The notes beneath the pieces are model-generated. The model saw only the letters and a program-made list of their open reading frames with translations. It searched no databases and had not been told where the DNA came from. Of a DNA stretch of 64,000 bases, positions 36,501 to 45,500 are shown in pieces. The position numbers and the translations under genes were made by a program. Location: contig CAUYUJ010019604.1 in NCBI GenBank assembly GCA_963575745.1, positions 88,276 through 152,275 on the forward strand. The letters run 5' to 3'. Numbering within the stretch: the first letter of the stretch is position 1; each line of letters begins with the position of its first letter. Source of the DNA: Prorocentrum cordatum. Lineage: Eukaryota; Sar; Dinophyceae; Prorocentrales; Prorocentraceae.

Positions 36501-39500
36501 AGCGTTTCCGCACCCCCACTTCCTATTGGAGATCAGACCCCCCTACAGCAGCGATTCTTACACGCCGCTCCAGGGCTCACGCCTCAATTCCCCACCCTTC
36601 ATACCACATCTGACGTCCCTCCCGCAGCACTGCACCAGTCAGCGCGGCGGGACACCGCAGCCCCGCCACAAACAGCGCAGCGGGCCACCGCAGCACCGTC
36701 CCAGACAGTGCAGCGGGATACCGCAGCTCCACACATGCCTATACCTTCCTCCCCTCCGAGAGAGAGAGGCACAGGCACACGAAGGTGGGGCCATGGGACG
36801 CCCGAACAAACAGGGATTGAACAGGGACAGGTTTATGAGCGAGTCCGTGAAATCGAAAACCGTACTTCTGACCATGGCCCTAGTCGCCGTGCTCATTCTA
36901 AGAGCCAAGCTCCCAGGCGTGGCCCCGAACAGTACATTATTCGAGACGATCGCGGCAGTAGGAGTCCATCTGTCCGGGGGGTTCGTATTAGGCCCCATAG
37001 TTCCCCAGCCGCAAACCGACATAGGGAGGCTCTGCCAATGCAAGACATGGCTGAGCTACGAGATCACGTGCACACATACGTTGAATATCAAACTAGCCTC
37101 GTCCACAAGGCTGTGACCTCTGATACCGCCGTCCTCCGGAGTGACCTCCAACAGGGTCTTTCGATCCTGGACGCTGCCGTCCAAGAGGACCGTCGGATCA
37201 TGCAACAGATGATGCAGCGTCTCGATACACAACGAGATCGCGAGACTAACGAACTTGTGGCCGTCAAGTCCGACTTCGATCGACTTGAAGCTAGCGTCAT
37301 TCAGATTCGTCAACACAACGATGAACGTGCACGCATTCTTCGCGAAGAGCTGCGAGAAGTCGCGGGCACAGCTTCAGGTGCCTTCGGAGCGCCTTCCACC
37401 GCACTACAAGGTCATATTGCCACGATCCGTGGTGAAACGGAAGCTGCAGCACGTGAGCTGCACGATTATACACGCTCCGTTCAGCAAGATTTGTATGGCA
37501 AGTTATGTGAGGCCGAGAACGCTTTCCAAGCTCAACTCTCTTCCTGTCAGGTTCAACATGTACCACAGCTTCTATCCAGAGTCCACACTCTCGAGCAGAC
37601 CGTAGCTGAGCTGCAGGTCGCACGGGCTCATACTGCGCAGGTGAGTCCCACTGCTACGGTGACCAACCCCGACGTGACGGCAGCTGTTCTACAGACCGTC
37701 CGAGCGGAGGTGGCCCACTTGCAAAGGCAGCTGCAGGATTCTGTGGCCGAGAGGGACGCCGAGTCAGCACGCGCGAATGCGCGCCTGGATCAAATGAACG
37801 CTGAGATGGCTCGTCTTGCTAACGAGAATGTTGACCTGCGTACTCTAATTGTCAATCTTACTACCCACAATAAGGATGACGTTCGATTCCTCACAGACAC
37901 TCAGAAACATCAACACGCTGAATGGGAAGTATTGTCTGATTGTGTCGCAAAACTGCAAGCAGACAACACCACGCTTGAGCAAACAATACAAGATCACATC
38001 GCGGACGCAGCCAAACATACACCTGATACCGGCTATCGCCGCCCCTCCCCTGACGCCGCTGCTCGCGATGCGGGGGGTTCTACTGGGGCCGCTTCCAAGC
38101 CGACACTTCCTCAGGCAGGAACTGGTGCTGACGAGCAGCGGGGAACCGCAGCCCAGCCTTCTGCCCCTGAGACAGCTGCAGACAATGCTAGCTTTCGAAC
38201 ACACTCTCCCATTAATATAGGTACACTCGGCTCCAACGTTGCGCAATCCCCGTATAATGCTGGCGGGTCACTACTTCCTGCCTCAGTCAAAGAAAGTGAC
38301 CGTGTTCGGGTCCCAGGCTTCCCTAAGATCACAGGAGTCGCCGATTGGATGAACGGAGTCCGTAAGGGTTTCAGAAACGCCTCTGGACGCCCAGCTCAGG
38401 CGTACGCCTTCATCATGATAGCGGAGAACCCTGAGACGACTTTTGAGGATCTCGCCGACAGCGGCGACTTCGAGAGCCTCGACTGTAAGTTAGCTGACGC
38501 TCTTCTCGAGATCCTCCCACATGAGTTAAGATTGCAAATGAAGCTGTTAGAGGACGTTGAACACAAAGCCAAGCGCATGCTTAAAGGACGTCAGGTATAT
38601 CAGAAAATTATCCGTTCATTTGACGTCACCGTTGCCGAGGATCACCTTCACGACTTTGATCGCATTAAGAATCTACGCATGCACGGAGACGATCTCCAGC
38701 GTTTCATCGTCGAATGGGATCGATTACTATTGGCTCTTACCAAACTACCCGAGATGTACATCATGGAATCCCTCTTTCGTACTCAGGTTCAGAGACATCC
38801 TTGGATGAAAGAAGACATGAGCAAATACAACAAAGCCAGGGCTGGAGCCAAAGATGAGAACGGAGAGGAGATCAAGACATACAATTGGCTCCATCAAAGA
38901 GTTTACGACGTTCTTGATTTACACAAGCTACAGAAGAATCAATACAGCATGCAAAAAGAATCGCGGGACACCGTTGCCCCTGCCAAGACTAAGACCAAAC
39001 AAACAAGCCGCAACTCACATTGCGTCCCTTTCTTCAAGGGCAAAGGGTGTCCCCGTCCAGATACATGTAAGTTTTTGCACACTGCTGAAAAGAAACCGCC
39101 GCCCAGACGCCACCCGTCGTCTCGTGATCCTCCCAGGAATCGCCAATCATCTCAACATCGTAGAGACGCTCGAGGCAGCGCCTCTGGCGCGGCTACTTCG
39201 AGGCCTCCAGCTGCCAGGTATTTTTGCTACGATTTCGCAAAGGGTAATATGTGTCAGCGCACTGGTTGCAACCGGCACCACGTGCATCCTTGCGTCTTCT
39301 ATCAGAAGGGCAATTGCACCAACGGGGATACCTGCAAATTTGCCCACTATAAAAATGGCTTCAAGACGCCGCCTCGCAGCCCCAGCAGGCCCAGAAGCGA
39401 ACAGAGGTTCCCCTCCCGAAGCCCAGGTGGTAGACGCTGGTCGCAGAGATCACGATCTTTCACCAGGAGTCCGGGGGGCAGGGCTTACTCCAGGAGTCCG

Positions 39501-40505
39501 GGGGGCAACCGTCGTTTCTCAACGAACACTCGACAGCCCTCCAAGAGCCCAGGCGGCACTCGCTGGTCCCAGAAGGACTCGCGATCGCCGTCTCGTTCGT
39601 CTCAGCGGCAAGGCCGATCACGTAGTCCAGGCGGTACAAGATGGTCTCAGAGAGATTCACGATCTGGCTCCCGTTCCAGTCGGACATCGCAGTCCAGTCA
39701 ACGACAGCGCTCTCCCGCTCGGAACACCAACCGAGTGTACGTGATACGCGAGAAGATCCTCGCAGTTTCACCTACACATGGTATCTCAAAGGCCCAGATT
39801 CTCAAGACCAAACCGCCTGCGACGACATCGACACCAAAACTAAAGGTTCGCTGGAACCTTGCTGCTACCGATATCGACTTTTTCACGGTTCGACGTAAGA
39901 TGAGACCGTATCGGGAGTCACCAAACAAAGGCGGTGCTGTCCACGTTCCAGATCCAATACCCGATTGGTGGTGGATCCGTTCTCAGGCTCATCTGACACG
40001 CGCCCAGGAGAATGCATTCGCCCTCATGCGGAGGCTGGACGACGACGAGGACATCCACTTCGATTATTGCTACGTCGCAATTCCACAGGAGGACGTGCTG
40101 CTCCACACATATGCCACGGCGCAGCAGGCAACTGCAGCACCAGAGCAGCAGGAAACTGCAGCTTCGTCGCGGCAGGAAACTGCAGCCAGCGCCCCTCCAA
40201 CAAAGGACACGGTAGCAATATCGCGTTCTTTCGTCCTTGATAGCGGTTCGGCATTACACATTTCAGATAAAGCCGACATGACAGAATCCGAGAAAAAGGG
40301 CATTCGCATTGGACGAGAACACATTTTGGAAACCGCCAATGGCGAGAGAATCGTCAACCAACATGTACGTGTCAAAATCCAGCACTCGGCATCGAGAAAG
40401 ACACCCTGGTCATGGATAATTGCCCGTCCGTTTGGTCCATGGGTCGTCTTGTCGAGGAAGATGATTGGGATATACATTGGAACAGAAGAATTGGATGCGT
40501 ACTAA
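36501..40505 (+). CDS. gag: gag-protease ORF of the copia element (5' end in gap)
   Basis: Starts inside the gap; the reading frame runs to TAA 40,503-40,505. Order: Pro/Ala/Gln-rich N-part with three hairpin-encoded QRDTAA-like units (36,644-36,727), long coiled coil (37,050-37,990), globular capsid-like part (38,300-38,930), three CCCH zinc fingers (39,020-39,080; 39,228-39,285; 39,294-39,345; pattern C-x7/8-C-x4/5-C-x3-H), an SR/SPGG-repeat basic tail (39,370-39,720), and the aspartic protease box FVLDSGSALHIS (about 40,230) with TANG downstream. Copia gag normally has a single CCHC knuckle, so CCCH fingers and an SR tail are unusual. The frame leaves the protease near 40,380; its last ~40 residues are out of frame with the domain. 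Confidence 0.85.
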   Translation, partial: SVSAPPLPIGDQTPLQQRFLHAAPGLTPQFPTLHTTSDVPPAALHQSARRDTAAPPQTAQRATAAPSQTVQRDTAAPHMPIPSSPPRERGTGTRRWGHGTPEQTGIEQGQVYERVREIENRTSDHGPSRRAHSKSQAPRRGPEQYIIRDDRGSRSPSVRGVRIRPHSSPAANRHREALPMQDMAELRDHVHTYVEYQTSLVHKAVTSDTAVLRSDLQQGLSILDAAVQEDRRIMQQMMQRLDTQRDRETNELVAVKSDFDRLEASVIQIRQHNDERARILREELREVAGTASGAFGAPSTALQGHIATIRGETEAAARELHDYTRSVQQDLYGKLCEAENAFQAQLSSCQVQHVPQLLSRVHTLEQTVAELQVARAHTAQVSPTATVTNPDVTAAVLQTVRAEVAHLQRQLQDSVAERDAESARANARLDQMNAEMARLANENVDLRTLIVNLTTHNKDDVRFLTDTQKHQHAEWEVLSDCVAKLQADNTTLEQTIQDHIADAAKHTPDTGYRRPSPDAAARDAGGSTGAASKPTLPQAGTGADEQRGTAAQPSAPETAADNASFRTHSPINIGTLGSNVAQSPYNAGGSLLPASVKESDRVRVPGFPKITGVADWMNGVRKGFRNASGRPAQAYAFIMIAENPETTFEDLADSGDFESLDCKLADALLEILPHELRLQMKLLEDVEHKAKRMLKGRQVYQKIIRSFDVTVAEDHLHDFDRIKNLRMHGDDLQRFIVEWDRLLLALTKLPEMYIMESLFRTQVQRHPWMKEDMSKYNKARAGAKDENGEEIKTYNWLHQRVYDVLDLHKLQKNQYSMQKESRDTVAPAKTKTKQTSRNSHCVPFFKGKGCPRPDTCKFLHTAEKKPPPRRHPSSRDPPRNRQSSQHRRDARGSASGAATSRPPAARYFCYDFAKGNMCQRTGCNRHHVHPCVFYQKGNCTNGDTCKFAHYKNGFKTPPRSPSRPRSEQRFPSRSPGGRRWSQRSRSFTRSPGGRAYSRSPGGNRRFSTNTRQPSKSPGGTRWSQKDSRSPSRSSQRQGRSRSPGGTRWSQRDSRSGSRSSRTSQSSQRQRSPARNTNRVYVIREKILAVSPTHGISKAQILKTKPPATTSTPKLKVRWNLAATDIDFFTVRRKMRPYRESPNKGGAVHVPDPIPDWWWIRSQAHLTRAQENAFALMRRLDDDEDIHFDYCYVAIPQEDVLLHTYATAQQATAAPEQQETAASSRQETAASAPPTKDTVAISRSFVLDSGSALHISDKADMTESEKKGIRIGREHILETANGERIVNQHVRVKIQHSASRKTPWSWIIARPFGPWVVLSRKMIGIYIGTEELDAY
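36644..36727 (+). repeat. Triple hairpin cluster, 33-bp period
   Basis: Three hairpins start exactly 33 bp apart (36,644; 36,677; 36,710) with loops GACA, GCCA and GATA. They encode RRDTAA, QRATAA and QRDTAA. Confidence 0.9.
38135..38152 (+). repeat. Hairpin copy with GGAA loop
   Basis: GCAGCGG-GGAA-CCGCAGC, encoding QRGTAA. The loop is still GNRA although the encoded residue changes. Confidence 0.85.
40121..40186 (+). repeat. Triple hairpin cluster, 24-bp period, covarying pair
   Basis: Starts at 40,121, 40,145 and 40,169. All three have core stem GCAG/CTGC in place of GCGG/CCGC, so one G-C pair has become A-T on both sides. Loops are GCAA, GAAA and GAAA. They lie just before the protease. 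Confidence 0.9.
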
Positions 40506-41047
40506 CACCCCCACATGGCCAGCCTAAACAGGCTGTGGTACATAACTTTATTCCACAGATCAATATCGACCACATGCATGATGCTCCGCCACCTCCACCG
40601 ACCCCCTTGTATTCCGCGAGGCGACACACGAAGGAATGCCCACGCCGACGCGTCAGGACATCATGCTGCGGAGTGATCCTGCCACAGTGGAAAAGCATGT
40701 CTCACAGGGACTGTGGTCGTGGTCGCTTTCAGACCTTTCCCATCGACCCCGCAGAGGAGACCCCCCCTAAAGGCCCATGCTGGTGTTACACCCTCGAGGT
40801 TCTAAATAAACCCTCGTGCAGCGGTGACCCGCAGCAGGGCCCTGAGTGCGCTCTCCCTGTCGTCGAGAGACCGAGCATTGACCCCAGACATTACTTGACT
40901 CATTCTCCCAAACACCCAGATTGTGAGATATGCGCTCGAGCTTTGATTCGCAACAAGCCTTGCAAAAGAAAACATAAGATGCGTTCAGATCTCGAGAAAA
41001 ACGAAGATGATTCTACTTATGAGGCGTTCGTACCGAAGAAATTTTGA
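40385..41047 (+). CDS. pol: Protease C-part and GAG-pre-integrase zinc domain (second frame)
   Basis: After a frame change near 40,380 the expected protease continuation is found (LGIEKDTLVMDNCPSVWSMG), then ~150 residues of linker and the pre-integrase HHCC motif (HYLTHSPKHPDCEICARALI, 40,890-40,950). It ends at TGA 41,045-41,047 immediately before the integrase core (FVPKKF*DSLTADH), where copia relatives usually carry Gly (KFGD...). The TGA is therefore probably GGA changed by one base, or a read-through codon. No classic slippery heptamer is visible at the frame change, which falls inside the protease, so decay or a sequence error is likelier than programmed shifting. Confidence 0.75.
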   Translation, partial: LGIEKDTLVMDNCPSVWSMGRLVEEDDWDIHWNRRIGCVLTPPHGQPKQAVVHNFIPQINIDHMHDAPPPPPTPLYSARRHTKECPRRRVRTSCCGVILPQWKSMSHRDCGRGRFQTFPIDPAEETPPKGPCWCYTLEVLNKPSCSGDPQQGPECALPVVERPSIDPRHYLTHSPKHPDCEICARALIRNKPCKRKHKMRSDLEKNEDDSTYEAFVPKKF

Positions 41048-42502
41048 GATTCCTTGACAGCAGATCATATCATTATTGGAGATGATGAGGCCACTGGCAG
41101 GCTGAAGGAAAGGTGTGCTCTCGTTGTCCTAGACAAGCACACGGGCACCATGATGGCCTATCCAGCATTGCACAAGGATGCCGAAACCACCAAACTTAGT
41201 CTGACGAAATTTGTCGCCCCCAATGATGAGGTTAAACATATTTATACCGACAATTCCAAAGAACTCATCAAAGCATGTGCCACACTTGGCTGGCGCCATG
41301 ATACCAGCACGCCACACCGACCTCAGACTAACGGGACTGTAGAGCGTGCTGTGCAGCGCGTGGTCAAAGGCACAAAGGCTGTCCTTATGGCTTCTGGTCT
41401 GGGACATGAATGGTGGTGTGAGGCTATGCAATGTTTCTGTAATGCCACCAACTTCTCTCTGTCTACTACCGGTACCGCATCTTCCGATCCAAATAAGGCG
41501 GAACTTACGCCATATGAGATTCGCTTCGGAGAGTCATTCAATGGACGTACAGTACCCCTTGGCTCCAAAGTATATTGGAAATGCCTGTACCCGGAACTCA
41601 ACACAGATAGTGATGGCAAGAAATTCACGAAGACGACACGCGAGGGATTGTTCATGGGTTATCATATGCATGCTGGCGGACGATGGTCTGGAGATTACCT
41701 AGTCGTCGACACCGCCACATATGCCAAATACCCAGACAGCACCCATTGTCACGTTCATCGTGTCAAAGATATCGTCGTACCAGCTAAACTTGAGTTCCCA
41801 GTCGCTGACGGCGTTCTTACTCATCATAACCCGCCCATGCACGAGTCCATTGCAGATGAGGCCAAAATACCTCTCGGCGACTGCTTGGACCCCATGCGCA
41901 ACGATGCCCCACGACTCAGCAACTACCCTGTGGACTGGGACGACCCTGCTCATGCGCCGATGCAGGGGGAAACCTCAGCCGTCGCAGAGGCAGAATTACC
42001 AACCGCCCCTGCGGCAACTCCAGACTATTGGGAAGTACGTGATGCTACGATTCTTCGTCACATATGTACCCCACGTTTGCAGTTGTTTATCCCTGCGGAC
42101 GCCCCAGAAGGGCTACCGGTACCATTGGAAAAGTTCGATGTAATTCGTGAATTTGAAACTACATCGACATTCCAGGGACAGGACAAGTTCAGAGACACAT
42201 GGGATGGAGTCAGTGAGAGCGATCATCGAGCCCTGGGAGAACCCTGGACAGGCACCGTGCGATTTTACTATGCTCCAGAATACACTTCCGATGGCAAAAT
42301 TAAATCAATGGGACGTGATACCAAAATACACAAAACTACTAGGCCCGATCACTGTCTCGTGGAGTACTGGAAGTGTCTTTCTGGTCGCCAGCGCGATCGC
42401 GAACGTGCATTCGGTAAGCTGGTTTCCGAAGCTCGTGCTCGCCGACATGAGGCAACTCTGAAGACCTGGTCTCGTCAGGATAACAACGCCAAAACACTTT
42501 GA
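41048..42502 (+). CDS. pol: Integrase of the copia element
   Basis: Same frame as the preceding and following segments. The DDE catalytic triad is visible: D in LTADHIIIGD (41,063), D in KHIYTDNSKE (41,249) and E in HRPQTNGTVERAV (41,342), with about 61 and 30 residues between them. WWCEAMQCFCNATNF and a typical C-terminal zone (SKVYWKCLYPE, HCHVHRVKDIVVP) follow. Integrase inserts the cDNA. It ends at an in-frame TGA (42,500-42,502; KTL*TTRSDG), best explained as CGA or another one-base neighbour mutated. A hairpin copy at 41,962-41,979 encodes QGETSA between the integrase C-part and the next domain. Confidence 0.85.
   Translation, partial: DSLTADHIIIGDDEATGRLKERCALVVLDKHTGTMMAYPALHKDAETTKLSLTKFVAPNDEVKHIYTDNSKELIKACATLGWRHDTSTPHRPQTNGTVERAVQRVVKGTKAVLMASGLGHEWWCEAMQCFCNATNFSLSTTGTASSDPNKAELTPYEIRFGESFNGRTVPLGSKVYWKCLYPELNTDSDGKKFTKTTREGLFMGYHMHAGGRWSGDYLVVDTATYAKYPDSTHCHVHRVKDIVVPAKLEFPVADGVLTHHNPPMHESIADEAKIPLGDCLDPMRNDAPRLSNYPVDWDDPAHAPMQGETSAVAEAELPTAPAATPDYWEVRDATILRHICTPRLQLFIPADAPEGLPVPLEKFDVIREFETTSTFQGQDKFRDTWDGVSESDHRALGEPWTGTVRFYYAPEYTSDGKIKSMGRDTKIHKTTRPDHCLVEYWKCLSGRQRDRERAFGKLVSEARARRHEATLKTWSRQDNNAKTL
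41962..41979 (+). repeat. Hairpin copy with G-T wobble
   Basis: GCAGGGG-GAAA-CCTCAGC: the second core pair is G-U in RNA, an intermediate between C-G and the G-C form at 44,542. Confidence 0.85.
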
Positions 42503-45500
42503 ACAACACGCTCGGATGGACCGAAATGGGACCGTGTCGAGCGTCGAATCACTCTTGACACGCACACCGGAGACACGATCCGAGATGAACAAGTCAAGGG
42601 CGTCACAGACAAAACTATTTTGTACGCCCCTGTCCCTGGTGGTCCCCGAGACATTACTACGGTGCTGTATTATTTACCCGATAATGAGCACCGGGAAACC
42701 AGTGCATCGTCATCATCGCCGGCTAGAGCTGCAGTGGCGATCGCATCACCGACAAACATTGAACACGATGGTCCATCATTCGGTGCTTTGAATCCACTTT
42801 GTCTCACACTGAAACCGACCTTCGCGCAGTTTGTCCGGCAGAGAAAGGTTTCTGGTTTCGTTGATGCTCCTATCATGGCCGTCCTTCCCAAAGACACGCC
42901 TGATCAGCCACATCGTGAGCGTCATGAAACTACCTCATATGCACTGGTCACCCAGAGCCTCAATAAAAAGCAAATAGCAGCAGAACCACGCGCTCAGGCC
43001 GCTCTCCGTGGAGAATATGATCGCCTTCGCGCACAGACCACATGGATGGAAGACACCGTCGCTGAACGCGCCGATGTCAAAGCGCAGGCCATTAAGGAGG
43101 GCAAGGACATTCATTTTGCGCATTTACTCGAACTCGGAACTGTGAAGCATTCCGAACTCCCACCTGAACAGCGCAAATACAAAGGTCGCGTTGTCTGCCA
43201 GGGAAATACTATGAAAGATCAAACAGGCCTGGCAGCGGTTTTCGCTGATGCCGCATCCAGCGCATCACATATTGAGGCGTCAAAGCTCGTTGATGCTGTC
43301 GCACACATGCCCGGTTACAATGGTGGCCAGAGTGATGCACCATCAGCATACACGCAGGCGCTGTTGTACGGTGATGGCAGAATTGACCCAGTCGATACAT
43401 GGATCAGCCTCCCACCGGCACGTCGACCAGCATCATGGGCTAAATGCAAAGACCCAGTGTGCCGACTCCGTTTGGCTCTCTATGGTCATCCTCTTGCTGG
43501 CGTCTTTTGGGAGAGACACTGCAAGACATGCCTTGAGAGCAAAGGATTCGTTCCTATGCAAGGATGGGAATGCATTTGGACCCACCCTAAACTTGGATTG
43601 GTGCTTTCTGTATACGTCGACGACTTCAAGCTGGCCGGCCCAAAAGACAACCTAGAAGCTGGATGGAACCTCATCCGGGACAGTGGCATCAAGATCGATC
43701 CGCCCACCAAACTTGATCAATATCTGGGTTGCGGACAGGCTCCATATACAGTATCAGACATCGAGTTCAACAAACGTATGGAGACCATTCGTCCTTTACT
43801 GCCTCAAGCGCAGCGGGACACCGCAGCCTACAAAACTGCCAAAGATGTCCGTGGCGTTCGATATAATATGAGCGGGTATATTGATCAATGTATCGATCGC
43901 TACCTTGAGGTTGCTGCTACCATTCCAGACAATCCGAAAATGAAGTTCCGAGACCTACCCGTCTCCGAAACCCCTGGGATCGAGGACTCCGCCTTCACAG
44001 AAGCTGATTTTGACGACAAAGGCGTCCTCGGCCCAGAGTCGGCTAGCATTCTAATGAAAATTTTATATCTTGCAAGATGCTGTCGCTTTGATTTATTACA
44101 CCCAGTCTGCATGTTGGCACGCGAGATTACCAAATGGAATCGAGCTTGCGACAAACGTCTGCATCGTCTTGTATGCTACATCAAGCACACCAAGACGCAT
44201 AGCTTGCAGGGTTTCATCGGCGATTCCGCCGATAAACTTTCCATTATACTGTTTACAGACGCTTCCTATGCAGATTGCGTTTCTACGTCGAAGTCCACGA
44301 CAGGCATCTTTGCCGCCATTGTGGGCCCCAACACTTTCTTCCCGATCAACGCCGTGTGTAAGAAACAAACCGTGGTTTCGCATTCCTCTACGGAATCCGA
44401 AATCGTCGCGTTGGACACGGCGCTCCGGGTTGAAGGCCTCCCCCTGCTTACCTTTTGGGAACACGTTGTACGCACGCACAAGGCCCGCGACAAAGTTGCC
44501 GCCGCCTCTCGCAAACAGCGTAAGCCACCAACGTATAAGAAGCAGGGGGAAACCCCAGCCCCTGGCACTTACGACTCTCCTCGATCCACCCTAACAACAT
44601 TCGGCGAACATCCTCTACATGACCATCGCAAAGTTCATTCTGATAAGAGCCCTCCGCAGGTACAGCTTATCATAGCCGAGGACAATGAGGCTGTTATCAA
44701 AATAGTAAAGAAAGGTAGGACGGCCGCATTGCGGCACCTCCATCGCACGCATAGAATCAACCTGGATTGGATCGTGGAAGTCTGTCAACATGAACAAATA
44801 CATTTGTCACACGTAGGTACTAAGGAACAAGTTGCGGACATGATGACAAAACATTTCGACTCCAAAAAGAGTAATGTTTGGGAAACACTTCTCGAGCTTG
44901 CGCTCATTCGTCCTTCGCCATCATTGAATAAGGGCATGCGTCAACATATTATGACGGAGGACGAGGGGACTACACCCAACGGTCTACCGCACTCCGCCGA
45001 CCCCCCAAAACCTCCAGGATGTTCGGGCTTCTGTGAAGTTGCTCTCACTTCCAAGGACCCCTGGGGCGACGTTGGATCAGCATGTGGTAAGAGATGTGTT
45101 GGTTGCCCTAATCACGAGGGTTTACACTCATGTGGACATCATCACAGCATCACAGCCGGGTCCAACGCTTCGCGTTCGGCACGGACCAAGTCCCCGCGAC
45201 AACGCCGCAAGTCTCCTCAGAAGAGTCCGACCCGGGCCAAGATAGACCCGGGACCGACCCGGGCTAAGAGCCCGACCCGAACTAGGCGTAAGGTTGATAC
45301 AGGTCACCGTTTTTCGACATCGTTTTCCCCTGATCCATCCTCTTCTTCACCATTACGCACTCTTGTCATACGAGATGTTATGCATAACCGCAGCGTTTCT
45401 TCCCAAGCGGAGGAAACTCCGGCCGCCCCGCCCGGCCCCGGCGCGGTAGGCGGCTCAAACACACAGTTGCAGGATCGGTCTCGTTCCCCCCCCAGCAGCA

